From Dactylonectria macrodidyma (lineage: Eukaryota > Ascomycota > Sordariomycetes > Hypocreales > Nectriaceae), in NCBI GenBank assembly GCA_020744425.1, contig JAGMUV010000006.1, forward strand, positions 2,790,001 to 2,854,000: a stretch of DNA of 64,000 nucleotides. Reading direction: 5' to 3'. Shown here piece by piece: positions 33,092 through 43,811 of this stretch; the first letter of the stretch is position 1, and each line of letters opens with the position of its first letter. The position numbers were made by a program, and so were the translations under genes. A model generated the notes under the pieces. That model made no database searches. It saw nothing but the letters and a program-made list of their open reading frames with translations, and was not told where the DNA came from.

Positions 33092-34063
33092 ATGACATCG
33101 CGAACAATGCAACCGCTCACCAGAATCGAGCTTCCAGGACGCCGAATACGGGAAACGGCTACCAAGTTGCGGGCAGCTCATGCTACAGGGGAGAAACCGT
33201 CGCCGCCCTCGAATTCTCTCCGACTCGTCTGCATCTCCGACACTCACAACACACGCCCAACACTGCCTCTCGGAGACGTCCTGATCCATGCGGGAGACTT
33301 GACCGAGAACGGTTCTTTCGCTGAAGTGCAAGCCGAGCTGAAATGGCTATCGGACCAACCACACACATACAAGATTCTGATCGCAGGAAACCACGATGTT
33401 CTTATGGATGATGCCTTCTCGACAAGCACCCAGAGCGACGGTATGGCCAGTACAAAACGAAACGGGATTTGGAATGGGGGACCGTCATCTATCTCGAAGA
33501 TAGCTGCGTCACTTTGGACTTTTCCGTCCACTAGACCAGCCTTAGGTCGTGAATCGGACCTTCGGCCCCGAAGACTGACGATATTCGGCAGTCCCTGGAC
33601 GCTACGATACGGAAAGTCAGCTTTCCAGTATCAGACCGACGACGAAATCCACTGGACCACCAGATTCGCCTCGTTGGACACCAAACCAGACATTGTCGTC
33701 ACCCATGGTCCGCCAAAGCATCATCTCGACGCACGCGGCGGCCGCCGAGTCGGCTGCCCCTATCTGGCTGAGGCGATTGCCCGAGTTCAACCACGTCTTG
33801 TCGTCTTCGGACATATTCATGTGTCCTACGGCCGGGAAGATGTGGTTCTCGATGGTGTCCAAAGAGCATACGAGGAGGTCATGACTGGGTGGGGTGGGTG
33901 GGATGCGGTGGTTTGGATGGCTATTTTGGTACTTTGGGCTCAGCTGATGGGATGGATCTTGCCTTTCAACTTTGGGAAGCAGAGCACTACTTTGGTCAAC
34001 GCGGCGGTTGTTAGTGGGCCGAAGAATGATCTCAAGAACGACCCAATTGTGGTGGAATTGTAA
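33092..34063 (+). CDS. Calcineurin-like metallophosphoesterase (MPPED-type), with a frame-shifted internal segment
   Basis: Open frame of 323 residues from the ATG at 33092. All five metal-binding motifs of the family are present in this frame: CISDTHN, GDLTENG, GNHDVLMD, VVTHGPPKHHLD and GHIHVSYG. A hydrophobic helix near the C-terminus (VVWMAILVLWAQLMGWIL) could be a membrane anchor. Between about 33417 and 33533, however, the sequence expected from relatives (HPERRYGQYKTKRDLEWG, then VIYLEDSCVTLDF) is in a different frame, while the open frame carries an unfamiliar stretch there. The correct frame returns at RRLTIFGSPW. This looks like a pair of compensating one-base indels. The enzyme might still fold, as catalytic motifs are outside the segment. 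Substrate unknown. Confidence 0.75.
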   Translation: MTSRTMQPLTRIELPGRRIRETATKLRAAHATGEKPSPPSNSLRLVCISDTHNTRPTLPLGDVLIHAGDLTENGSFAEVQAELKWLSDQPHTYKILIAGNHDVLMDDAFSTSTQSDGMASTKRNGIWNGGPSSISKIAASLWTFPSTRPALGRESDLRPRRLTIFGSPWTLRYGKSAFQYQTDDEIHWTTRFASLDTKPDIVVTHGPPKHHLDARGGRRVGCPYLAEAIARVQPRLVVFGHIHVSYGREDVVLDGVQRAYEEVMTGWGGWDAVVWMAILVLWAQLMGWILPFNFGKQSTTLVNAAVVSGPKNDLKNDPIVVEL

Positions 34064-34295
34064 TGTATCTTTTTGTCCTTGGCCACAGTCACAACGCCAG
34101 TTAGATTTTCAGAGCGTTTTGTCAAGCTTTATATGCCCATTTCCTTTGTGCTAAATGCGATGCTAGGGGGGTACTGGCCAGAAATGCGAAACACCAAGCA
34201 TGCAAGCGCTAGTCACATAAAGCTATCCCTGTATAGTATCAAACAGCAGCCCAAATCTCCATCGAAAACGCAACTCATCACGTGATGGATTGTTA

Positions 34296-34386
34296 GGTCT
34301 GGTGGTCTAGCGGTATGATTCTCGCTTAGGGAAAACCCTACAGCATAGCTTGCGAGAGGTCCCGGGTTCAATCCCCGGCCAGACCC
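34296..34386 (+). tRNA. tRNA-Pro (anticodon AGG) with intron
   Basis: The acceptor stem GGTCTGG (34296-34302) pairs with CCAGACC (34379-34385). D arm, anticodon stem CTCGC/GCGAG and T arm CCCGGGTTCAATCCCCGG are all recognisable. Anticodon AGG is at 34328-34330. A 19-base intron occupies 34332-34350, one base 3' of the anticodon as is canonical. T-runs from about 34386 onward serve as Pol III terminator. Confidence 0.92.
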
Positions 34387-36689
34387 TTTCTTTTTGCTTT
34401 TCTTTTGTCTCCCTTCGTCGTTCGTGTTTTGGCCTGTCCAGATTAGTTAGTTAGTGTATATAATATGAGTTAGATTAGCCTCAGCGAACGCTGCTTCTAG
34501 CTATCGACTATAGAGGTTGTCTAATGATGCACCTAACTTTAAGAGCGATCATGGCGCCGATCCAAGAGTCTGTTGAACATATGTGGGTGAAATATGAGCT
34601 ATGGAAAACCCTCACAACATCAGTCTTTGTCTCAAAAACATGCCAAAGAACTATTCATTTTAATTTGGCGCCGGGTTTGAAACCGCATTGACTAAAACCC
34701 TGTCATGTAAAGTCTAGAGTAACGCATCAAACTGACCTTGCAGGGTAGCTCGTCTGCTGTCAAACACCACAAGCATAACGACTGGGCTTTGAATCGGCTG
34801 AAGTCGGAGTGTGTGTGATATACGATCCTGGTAATGGTCCGCTCCCTAAGGGTGAGTTACCAGCACAATGATGTGTGAGCTGCTACGGTTCGTAGCACAA
34901 ATTGAACACTTCGGTCTTTCTTTGCAGTCTTTGTTGTTATGACCAGGTTAAGAGCAATGCGTGTAAAACTGTCCCAAGATGTTTTTGCGCGTACGCCTGA
35001 CGAGACCTGGTATCCTTGGACAGATCCGTCAGGCTAGCTTTGTGACTTGGTAAATCGTCAATGGTGCAGACTTCGATGCTGCTAAGAGGTGCCTCGGCAG
35101 CGAATATTTATCCTGGTCGTCCTTCCCGCTCGGTTTTTTGTGCTAAGTATCTGACTACGATAAGAGTAGTCCTGACTCGAGGTGGTGTTGAAACGACCTT
35201 GTCGGACGAGGAAGAAACCACACTCAAATGGGTAGCTATCCCTCCGCGGCTTAGGGGACAAATTGCGACTGAAGCTATCTCCTCGCCTGTAACAGATGTC
35301 GGCCACGGCTGCTCGTAGCATCACCGCAGATGATGCAAATAGGTCAGTTTCTTCAAGATAGCTAGGAAAGTGTCTAATTAGATACTTTATCGAGTTAGGT
35401 CGCTGCTGCGGATTGTGGCAGTGTTTAAAAGATGAAGGTTGTAGCGGCAGATCTGGGCTTAGGCAGAAGATCGAGGACATCGCCGGTCGGGCTCGCAAGA
35501 AGAAGACGTTTTCAGCCGAATTAGAAGGGAATAGACAAAGGGTGGAAAATCTGCGATAAAATTGATAGTTATGTAGTTTAGAAAACATAGGTCTGGCTGC
35601 TTCCGGCTGCTGGGGGGTCTCATTCCTCCACAGCTGTTAAAGTTGATGATCTTCTTAAAAGAATTGGCCTCTGAAAAATCCCCCTAAAATCCCCCGAGAC
35701 CTAGGAAGTTGAATCACTAGTCCCCACTTCCCCCCTGGACCCCTGTCCAACCCATCTCGCATCACCAATCTATGTCCGCTCTCTGCGAAGGCAGATTCTG
35801 GGAGCCCACCAGCGGTAGGTCTCGAGGCGTTGACGAGAAGTGAATCATCTCCATTGCAATATTTATCCCTCTCATCTGTGCTTCTCTTCATCAGGTGGTC
35901 GCTGAGCAGGGTATTGACATATAGTATATAGCGTATAGATAAACAAAATTCGCCTTCTTGGTCCATCCCCTCATCGGAGGTGGGGTATCGTAGCGGCGTG
36001 TGTTGCCAGCATGGGGGAGTGTCGCTCACAGGGTTTGGTTTCTCTCAGTCTCGACTTGGACGAGTTCTCAAGACTGCCGTGGAGTATTAGTTAGAAGCTG
36101 TGAGTCTGGTGGCGTTTGGGGAGAGGGGATACCTATGACATGGTCGAGGAGATGGCCTCGATGAAACGGCGCGCGCTGGGCATCATGTTCCCAGCATCCA
36201 CAGTCCTTGCCATCTTTCACACTTCAATTGCACGTATGAAGGCACTAATGCACCATGTGCTTGAAATCTTTATGGCACGGGTCAAGTCGTGTGACGTGGA
36301 CCAGCTAGGCGAGTGTCGGAAATCAGATTCGTCGTCTTCCAGGCCATAAAGGAACACCAGGGCTCATAAAATACGAACAAGTTTGGCCCACTTCTGAAAT
36401 TTGTAGAAATTTATCGTCTGTGAATTGGAGTTGGTCGTGCTGCCAATTTTCGTTCGCAACGAGCCAGCGGGCGTCAAAGTTGTGTGCCATGACCATGGGA
36501 ATAGGCCGATGCTGTAGTGAGAATCGGCGGATTGGACGATGCTATGGCGTAATCACGTTGAATGTCCCAAGGCGAGTGATAGTGTAGAGTCTGCTTGTCG
36601 GTATAGCGACCAATATGAACGGCGAGCTCTCTAGCTGAATCTGGCATCGTGAGACACTGCTTCAAAATATCAGATTTAAGGACAAAGTC
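34387..36689. other. Non-coding or fully decayed DNA
   Basis: No intact gene. At 35370-35560 the plus strand has a short frame rich in Arg/Lys/Glu (RQKIEDIAGRARKKKTF) that may be a coding scrap. About 40 bp at 35041-35085 is a diverged copy of sequence at 41855-41895 (both can be read on the minus strand as IEV-C/Y-TIDD...SH). The rest shows no motif. Confidence 0.4.
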
Positions 36690-37340
36690 CGTTCAAGCTA
36701 ATCGTTTCACGCCACATGAAAACGTCGGCGCCGGCGTGGAGGAGATTGGTCGAAGAATGATCTGGACCCTAAGCAAAATGTTTTCCTTTTTGGCTCTGCC
36801 GCTGATGGCGGCCTTCTGCTCGGTTACCGTTGCTTGCTGCTCTGTGGCATTGGCCTTTGTTAAGTTAGCAAGCTTCTTCGTGTGGTCGAGTTTGGGTTGA
36901 TCGACATGGGCTCGCAGTTTGCCTGCGAGGTCACGAACTTTATCGGAAGGGGTCGGCTGATGTGGAGGATGCAGGGTCTGCATCATCTGGTCTTGGCTCG
37001 ATGAATCGTCGACTAACTTGTCGTCAAAGCTGAGGCTATGTTGTTTAGAAAGCTTCGTAGCCAGGGTTGCGACGTGAAATGCTTCTTAGAAAATGATTGT
37101 GACAGTCGTAGTGATTTGAGAGTTGGGAAGGGAGTGAATGTCGGAAGTAAGCACGACAAGCTGAGAAGAGTCAGTACAAGTTTGATTATGAACAAGAACA
37201 AATGCACTTACCCATGCTTCGCCGAATTCACCTGTGTGCTCAGTTTCTTGATGAGAATATTCCTCATTCCATTTGGGCAATCAAGGATGACAACGTTGGC
37301 TTGGTGCATCACGAAATTGGCTGGCTGAAGGGGCCAGGGA
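36690..37340 (-). pseudogene. Decayed gene fragment, family unknown
   Basis: Minus-strand coding texture in two blocks. The upstream block ends NVVILDCPNGMRNILIKK... at a GTAAGT donor near 37212, and a CAG acceptor lies near 37163. The next block reads LVVLTSDIHSLPNSQ..., meets a TAA near 37088 and continues in frame EAFHVATLATKLSKQ, then a Lys/Gln/Glu-rich coiled coil to 36690. CAA to TAA would explain the stop. The acceptor phase does not fit perfectly, so at least one indel is also needed. Family not recognised. Confidence 0.35.
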
Positions 37341-37482
37341 CTTGTAGGTCGCTAGAAGATAGGATCGGCACTTCGAATAGATGCAGAGACCAGCCTCCCA
37401 AAGCTACTAGGGCCACCCGGCATTCGGTTTGATCCACGGTAGCTGTCTGCTGAAACAGCTTGCGTTCATTGATAATTGCGTA

Positions 37483-37865
37483 TTAAGATCTGATGTAGTC
37501 TATCCAAACGCCTTGCGTTGAGCAGCCTGAAGACTGACATATATAAATGTATCGAAGGCGCCCCAGAGATGCCTCGCAACCGGGGGGGGGGGGGGGGGGG
37601 TTGTCTCCCGACAGGGAGTGCTGGGCGTGATGGGTCTTGACCGCGGCGAGGAAAGCCTCAAAGAGGCGGAGAGAAGCAAGACCGACTCGGCGACGAGGGG
37701 CAGACGAGTCCAAGATTCGGGTGCCACCGGCATCATTGCGATAGAGCAAGCGGGCGGCGTGGGCGTACAAAGTGTCAAAATCTTCGCAGTCGCCCTCCAT
37801 TAAGCCGCCGACACTGTCACGAGTTAGTGGGGATTCGATAACGATGGAACAGCGAACTCACGGTC
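37483..37865 (-). pseudogene. Fragment of a paralogous gene pair, copy 1
   Basis: A minus-strand exon beginning just before an ATG at 37800 reads MEGDCEDFDTLYAHAARLL and continues to about 37610. Upstream, a GTGAGT donor (near 37862) and CACTAAC...CAG acceptor (near 37810) form a plausible ~50-bp intron that joins KKGCRP to VGGLMEGDCEDF in frame. A second copy with the same intron position lies at 38603-38690. A poly-G run (listed separately) falls within the 3' part. Confidence 0.4.
37582..37600 (+). repeat. Poly-G homopolymer, 19 bases
   Basis: Nineteen consecutive G residues, flanked by CAACC and TTGTC. This is the longest homopolymer noticed in the window. It lies in the decayed paralogue fragment (poly-C, hence polyproline, on that coding strand). 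Length may be unreliable because such runs are prone to sequencing and replication slippage. Confidence 0.85.
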
Positions 37866-37966
37866 GGCAGCCTTTCTTTTTGCCCAGCCCCCATTAGAAC
37901 CCGTAAATTGCTGTCGTGGGTAAGAGCAGGAAAGTGATTTTCATCCCTTCGCTATTTGAATACAAT

Positions 37967-38690
37967 CCTTAGCTCATGGATCTTGATTCCACATCTTTAG
38001 GGAGTCCTTCCCCGGCATTGTAGGTCCATATGATGGTCGCTGTTCCGCTGCTCGCCCACCGTTTGAAAGCTCCCACTAAATTTCGAGTCTGTTCTATGCA
38101 AAGTGAATATATAAGGCCTTGTTTGTTGCTTTCATGCGTCTCGCCTGTTGAACAACAGACTCGGGGGTTTGACCTTTTGCTTTCTCGGGTGTGTAGTGGA
38201 AATCGATGGCCAGGACTTGGGCCACCTTGATCTTGTATCGGTACAGAGTGATAGGTGTGGAACCGGACTTTTTCTGACACCCATGACGGTGGCGCGATCT
38301 GGCTAACACGCTTCGTCAATTCTTCGGCCTTCTTGGAGGTGTCAACAAGATTGAACTTCGTGAACATGAAGCCCGCAGCAGCCATGAATGCCAAAGCTGC
38401 TCTTGTTTTTCCACTGTCGCCGATAAGTTGTGCCGCGCAGAGTGTGAGCTGCCCGGATGAGAGCTGCTTCTGACTCTGGCGATACCGGGTTGTTGAGTTC
38501 CATCGGTGGTATGTTCTTGATCAAGACTCGGTTCGAGCCGACAGATCATTCGATCCACAGCTGATCTCGCAGAACGACAAAGTCCTCGAGGTCTCCTTCA
38601 ATCATGGTGGGAACACTAGGTGGATGATATTAGCTAGGGGAGAAGAACGGGAGTTCTAGACTTACAAAGTGCACACTGACTTCCCTACTA
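37967..38690 (-). pseudogene. Fragment of a paralogous gene pair, copy 2
   Basis: The minus-strand exon around an ATG at 38605 reads MIEGDLEDFVVLRDQLWIE, aligning with copy 1 (MEGDCEDFDTLYAHAARLL). It is preceded by a GTAAGT...CTAAT...CTAG intron (about 38616-38666) joining KSVCTF to VPTMIEGD in frame. A TGA near 38547 interrupts the frame; downstream pieces in shifting frames include GDSGKTRAALAFMAAAGFMF (a possible imperfect P-loop) and TLYRYKIKVAQVLAIDFHYT. Family not recognised. Confidence 0.4.
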
Positions 38691-39615
38691 TGCAGATTGT
38701 GTAGCGAAACGAGGGGGCGGGCGTAGGTAAGCTATTCGTACCGTAAAGTCTAGTATCCGTATTTTCCTTTATTGCCGTCACAGCTTGACATGATGAGGTC
38801 GAGTTTCGAAACGATGTATGACCTCCTCCCTCGCCTTGTAAAAGACTGCAGTCAAAGACATGAGCAGAACATCAACGTCGGAATCGTCCATTTCGGAGCC
38901 CAGAAGTCGTGGCTGCCATGTAAATCGCACGAGTGTCTCTGATACTTGGGAGAGAGTGCGAGATTTCGCGGCCAGAGACGAGGATATAGTATATATATTG
39001 ACCATCGATTTCAGGTCTGGGAAGTTGTGTGAGGTATCACAGAAGTGAAAGGAGTGAAAGAAGTGAAAAGCAAAGTGATTGATCTAGTGACCAGGAATCG
39101 TTGCTGAGCAAGGGTTCCGTTGTAGTCTACTGTGATGATGATCTTTCTAACTTCTCCTGTGAGGGGCTCGAGGGTATAAGGTATGTGGTTCCTACAGTTA
39201 CGCGACAAGTTGTCTGTACGTCTGATAGATTGAGCTGACTGATACTGTGATTAGAGAAGGGCGGTGTATTACAGTGTCGTTGTAGGTAGGCTCCTTGGTT
39301 CTGTCGAGAAGAAGGTGTGCCGGCCAGTACGCCCCGTGGTGTTCCATGTTTGCTTGTATCGCCAACTCAGGACAAGCAGACTATCGACAAGGATCACTCC
39401 TTGGTTGAGGTAGGTTGACAGGAATCAGATAGGAATCTGGGGGTTGACCCATTGGTTGAGGTGCGCTAAAGACGCTGGTTGTCTCAGAATGAGGATATCA
39501 CAGCTTCGAGGAGACTACTGTTGTCCTATTGTTGACAGTCTGAAGCATTGTGACACATGATCAAGCAGTCAATAGTGATCAAGCCTGGCATCGCCACGGC
39601 ACCCTTCAGCGACTG
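38691..39615. other. No gene seen
   Basis: Only short broken frames on both strands. Composition is intermediate, without clear promoter tracts. It is probably further decayed sequence of the paralogue cluster. Confidence 0.4.
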
Positions 39616-39617
39616 CG

Positions 39618-39946
39618 ACAACATGTTTCGAATGCAGGCGAGCGCGTGATACCATAGGAGTGTGGACTCTGAACAAGGCGATGTTTGCCGAGGTTGGCTA
39701 CGATGAACCCGAGACCCGCGGCCCATGTGGCTATCCGGGCGAAACCAGAGACGAAAGCCCCGAAATCAAAGAGCTCTATGCTCCAGACGTCGTCGAACCA
39801 GGAGCCGCCCCAGGAGTTTTGTGGGAATCTGTTCTGAAAGCCCTTGTTGTTAGTGTCGCGCGAGAACTTGTTATCGGGGTTTTTCGGTGTGAAATCTGCC
39901 CTGGGTGTTCCATACTGACGAGCAAGTTCCTCCGCGAGCTTAACTA
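39618..39946 (-). pseudogene. Orphan coding segment, family unknown
   Basis: The minus strand is open for about 108 codons without an ATG near its 5' end. It reads KLAEELARQYGTPRADFTP, later SWGGSWFDDVWSIELFDFGA and ARIATWAAGLGFIVANLG, a composition typical of a real globular or membrane-associated protein. It abuts the reverse-transcriptase scrap directly, so it looks like the far side of an insertion or rearrangement. It ends with TGA near 39618. Confidence 0.35.
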
Positions 39947-40130
39947 GAAAATGGTGCTGCCTTGTAATGAGGAGAGTATGTCATCCTGGGTTGGTAGAGG
40001 GTATGCATCCAACAGCAGTTTAGTATTCACTCTTCGCAGGTCGACAACCAGTCGCGGTTTCAGGTTCCTCCACACCAAAAAGGGTTTTCCAGAGCTCCAG
40101 ATCGTACGTGAGCCTGTCCTGTGACCAGAT
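39947..40130 (-). mobile_element. Ty3/gypsy-type reverse transcriptase fragment
   Basis: The minus-strand frame from about 40130 to 39947 reads GKPFLVWRNLKPRLVVDLRR followed by VNTKLLLDAYPLPTQDDILS and SLQGSTIF, then a stop. The signature R-x-VVD-x-R-x-VN...YPLP...D-x-IL..L-x-G..F is the first RT block of Ty3/gypsy LTR retrotransposons, just before the catalytic region. The rest of RT, RNase H and integrase is absent. No LTRs were recognised. It lies between the orphan segment and the SNF2 fragment. Confidence 0.65.
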
Positions 40131-40173
40131 GGCCTCGGGGATCCGCGATGAGGAAATCAATCTGGGCTCTCTG

Positions 40174-40611
40174 CTACCTCCCACAGACGTCAAGTGCATC
40201 TGGGTCCAGAATCTCGTCCATCATCTGCCGGTCTTTTCGCCATTCAAGACTCCGCGAAGTCCATGGAGGCGGGTCAGCAGCAAGTTCTATGCAAGGGCAG
40301 GTGATGCCAAATGCATCATTCATCTCGCAGGAGCGCGAGGAACTGCCGATGTGCATCCCTGAGTTGGCAGCGTGGTGACCTCGACTGGTAAAGGCCAAGG
40401 CGATGATGCATGAGGCTGAAAGAGACTCGAATGTCTTGCCAAGACCAGGCCGGCTGCAGTTGAAGATGCCATTCGCATTCTCGGAGGCACATACAGAGAG
40501 GGTCTTATAGACATCGACCATCTGATATGGGTATAAGGTGATGGCTAAGCCTGGGAGCTGAAGACCTACGTCAACAGCTCTTTCATCCCATCGTGAAGTC
40601 AGCAAAGCCAA
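40174..40611 (-). pseudogene. Decayed duplicate of the SNF2 ATPase N-terminal motor region
   Basis: Minus-strand frame aligning with the intact SNF2 gene at 47732-50553 over about 85 residues: LPGLAITLYPYQMVDVYKTL, NGIFNCSRPGLGKTFESL and MNDAFGITCPC, against LPGMALELYPYQMVDVYKTL, NGIFNCSQPGLGKTIESL and MGDAFGISCYC. Similarity starts and stops within the gene, so only a piece around helicase motif I was copied or survives. The remainder of the frame (to 40174) does not match and probably belongs to the adjoining retroelement debris. Confidence 0.6.
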
Positions 40612-43223
40612 ATGAAGGATCCCTCACTCGTAGCATAGCAAAGATGTTGAGTACAATTTCGTGGATACCATGAAGAAGGTGGGAAGGAGGGTTCGCGGTA
40701 GTTGCAACCACTGTGTAGAAAGGTTAGCAACGGAACAGTCGCAGAGTAGAGACGTTACTCGCTATTTGTGACGCGTGCCCGTAGTCGGTCGGGCTGTGCC
40801 ACCTGTAGTGGGTGAAAGAGGGAAATGGCGCGTTTCTGTACGGTATATCATATAGAAGGGAAAGTAAACGTCGTTACCTTTATGTGTTCGAGCGAAGTAT
40901 ATATATAGAAGGAAAAAGCGTTGTCATGCATTCGTCGTGGTTACGCGCAGAGCGTGTAGTGATGGCGGTGTATTTAAATCTTGTTGTAAGTGTAAAGTTT
41001 TGTTGTAGACTCTGGCTAGAGTTCTCGTATGATGGTGTGTGGTTGTGTTCTTCTCGTGTGTGCCGTTTGTACGAGGTGCTTATGTGGAAGATGAGTATGG
41101 AAGTCGCTCCAGTTGATCAACTGGTATCCGCCCTGCTTTTTCAGGGTAACGGCTGGGCCTGTAGGAAGCTGGTCATAGACTGGGTGGAGAGTGTAAGGCA
41201 TTGAAGAGATAGCTCTGCTATGGCTATGCTCGGCGATAGTGACATTTCGTCGTAGATGGCCACGAGGAACTGAGTTTTAATTTGTTCCAGCTGACTGAAA
41301 CAGTGTTCTTCGAGGGCTTGGGCGATTGATCAAATGGTCTCATAAGCCAGTCTCTTTGCAGAAGAGGGCATTCTCCTTCTACAGGCTTCTTTCCAGGGCC
41401 CAGAGTTACTAGAGATAGGTTAGCATGCAGTTGGACTTTAAGCCTCATCGCTCTAGTCATACTTCTCAGGTTCAGGAAGGCGAGATAGACAGATATGTAA
41501 CCGCATTCAGAACCGCCGGGCTGGTCAGGTGAAGGCGTTGTTGACGAGAAGCGCAAGAAGACTGCCAAAGGGGTCTCTGCGAAGCGGGCGTCGCTAAAGA
41601 AAAAGGCTAACAGTCGAATTATCCGCACCAATAACCGCACCAAGGTTGTCGCTGACCGGGCCCTCGTTGACGGTAATACAAAAGTCGCAATGGTGTTGCC
41701 GTCGATAAGCTTCGTGGGGTATGCCAGTCTCGAAACCCCATTAGGCAGGCATATGTGTACTTCTTGGTCCGAGAATCACCATCGTGACGCGTCAGCGAGG
41801 TTGCAAATCAGTGTCATTTCAAGTCGCATGGCTGATGCCAATCACGTCTCAGGCTCGTGACTGGTAGAATCGTCAATTGTATAGACTTCGATGGTGGGAG
41901 CAGTCGTGTTTGGTGAGCAGGTTCAGAAGCGCAGAGGCATGGGGCTCTCCAATGAGGTTGTTTCTCGCAGCTTGACCGTCTAGAATTGCGGCCCAGGACT
42001 GCTGATTCTGGACGTTGCATCATTCACCGTCCCTGGTTTCAAGGTGGTAGGTGTCGATAGGGGAGTGAAAGAATCTAATGCGAGTGCGGCCCCCCTGAAG
42101 CGACACTTTCGTCCATTCGCTGAGGGTATTAAACTCGCCCCAGTGGCGCTTATGCTGACTCCAGGACTCACGGTTGTGTCGGTTGGCATATGCGATAGGT
42201 GATGGAACAACAATGGTGTCAAAACTGTCATTCAGGGTCGAGGGATAGTCGCGTAAATGTTGTCCGCACAAGCCTGAACGACAGCCCTCGAAAGCACGAC
42301 AACGTACAAACGGATGCGGAAACCTTGTACACATTGGATCCACAAAGGAGCGCATTGGTTAGTGGTCATCAACCGGCCACGAGATAAACCAAATCCACGG
42401 TGATAGGATGTTGGGGTTATTAACCCTCTTTCACTCCGCCTTTTTTGGGCATGACTTTGTAGTCGGAGAATAACTACTCTTTGCCAATATCCTCTGGATA
42501 ATATATATAAAAAGGTTTGTTGTCTGGAGTCTTGTTGGTAAAGTCAGTACAATCAGCCTTGTGGTCAGGAATAAGAGGAACGGGGAGGACCATGGTGGGC
42601 ACATACTGCGGCGACGAAAAGCTCAACTCCGGAGAGGCATCTCCTGTAACCCCATAAGTCCAAAGCAACTAAGTTTGGTTTCAATAGGCAGGCCACACTC
42701 CTCTCCTCGCGAGGTTGGGTATCACGTCTTGCTTGTTGATGAGTTATTCCAACGAGAGAAGGCAAGAATGCGGCTGCAGGGTCGCGCTGATCGATGAGGA
42801 AATCGCTGATCTCAGCCTACACGGATCTTGGGAAATAGAAAGTCAGCATACATGCTCATCAACCAAGTTGGGCCGTCATTAAGAAGTTAGATGTAAAGCA
42901 TACCAAATACGCATCTCTCATCCTTTGAGATGTCAAAGCCGCAAGCGCCACGCTGATGCAATACTTGACGTGGCGGCGTGTCAGACAGAGCAACAGTGCT
43001 CCGTACAGAGTTCGTAGTGTGTTGTGTTGCGGAACACGGGATCCGGATTGATTTGCACAAAGCTGTGAGCGACTTCTACCACCGGAAGGCCCGGGACGCT
43101 GAACTCGCTGACCTGGCCGGCGGTTGGTCTGGGTTATCCGACTCTTCTTCTGGAAAGAGATGGGCCGCGTCATGACCACCCAATTCATCGTCACACTCCT
43201 TGCAGCTTGAAGTCATGCGTAGC
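40612..43223. other. Decayed region without a supportable gene
   Basis: The plus strand is open from about 41508 to 41860 (Lys/Arg-rich, EKRKKTAKGVSAKRASLKKK then KVVADRALVDGNTKVAMVLP), without a convincing start; it may be a coding scrap. Sequence at 41855-41895 is a diverged copy of 35041-35085. Other frames are short and broken. Confidence 0.35.
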
Positions 43224-43565
43224 TCAGTGAATCTGGTGTGCTAGAAGCTGGGTTGCGAGATTGTGGAGGGATTGGATGGCCAACTTGGCTTGCGCGACGG
43301 AGACCACGTCTCTCACCCCCTGCGCTAGCACCGTAAACACAGAAATCATTCCGAAGTTGTTGGCCTTGTCCGAGACTTCGTACCAACCGTGAAAGCATCC
43401 AGATCCTATCCGTACCGTTGCTAGGGCATTCCGTTCACCAATCCTCTTAGGAAGACTGAGGTTTCCCGTCTCGTTTCCTTCACTGCCTGAAGAAGGCATC
43501 CATGTGGGTGTGTTGCGTATTGATATACTCAGGGTCGACGTTGTTCGGGCTTGAACTGAACGCAT
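43224..43565 (-). CDS. Hypothetical protein or terminal exon, doubtful
   Basis: A 113-codon frame starting with ATG at 43565. The central and C-terminal part (RIGERNALATVRIGSGCFHG, then FTVLAQGVRDVVSVAQAKLA, ending LLAHQIH) has a normal globular or helical composition, so it may be the last exon of a gene whose upstream part is decayed. No motif recognised; no intron signal could be fixed. Confidence 0.25.
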   Translation of the reverse strand: MRSVQARTTSTLSISIRNTPTWMPSSGSEGNETGNLSLPKRIGERNALATVRIGSGCFHGWYEVSDKANNFGMISVFTVLAQGVRDVVSVAQAKLAIQSLHNLATQLLAHQIH

Positions 43566-43811
43566 GGGTGGCTACACGCAACGGAAATCCACGAACCTGG
43601 TTGGTGCGTTGGATATTACCTTGTGCCTATGAGGTAGCTTCGTCTCTGTATATAGCTGTGAGAGGCGGATGGTTTCGGCGATAGATAGATATATATAGGG
43701 AGGTCATGTTTTAGTTAAGAAGATGGTCGCAAATACAGACTACTGTGTGGGTTAAAGGACGATGACTGTGCGGTCTTAGCGACTGACAACTCGGTGACTA
43801 AGCCATGTAAC

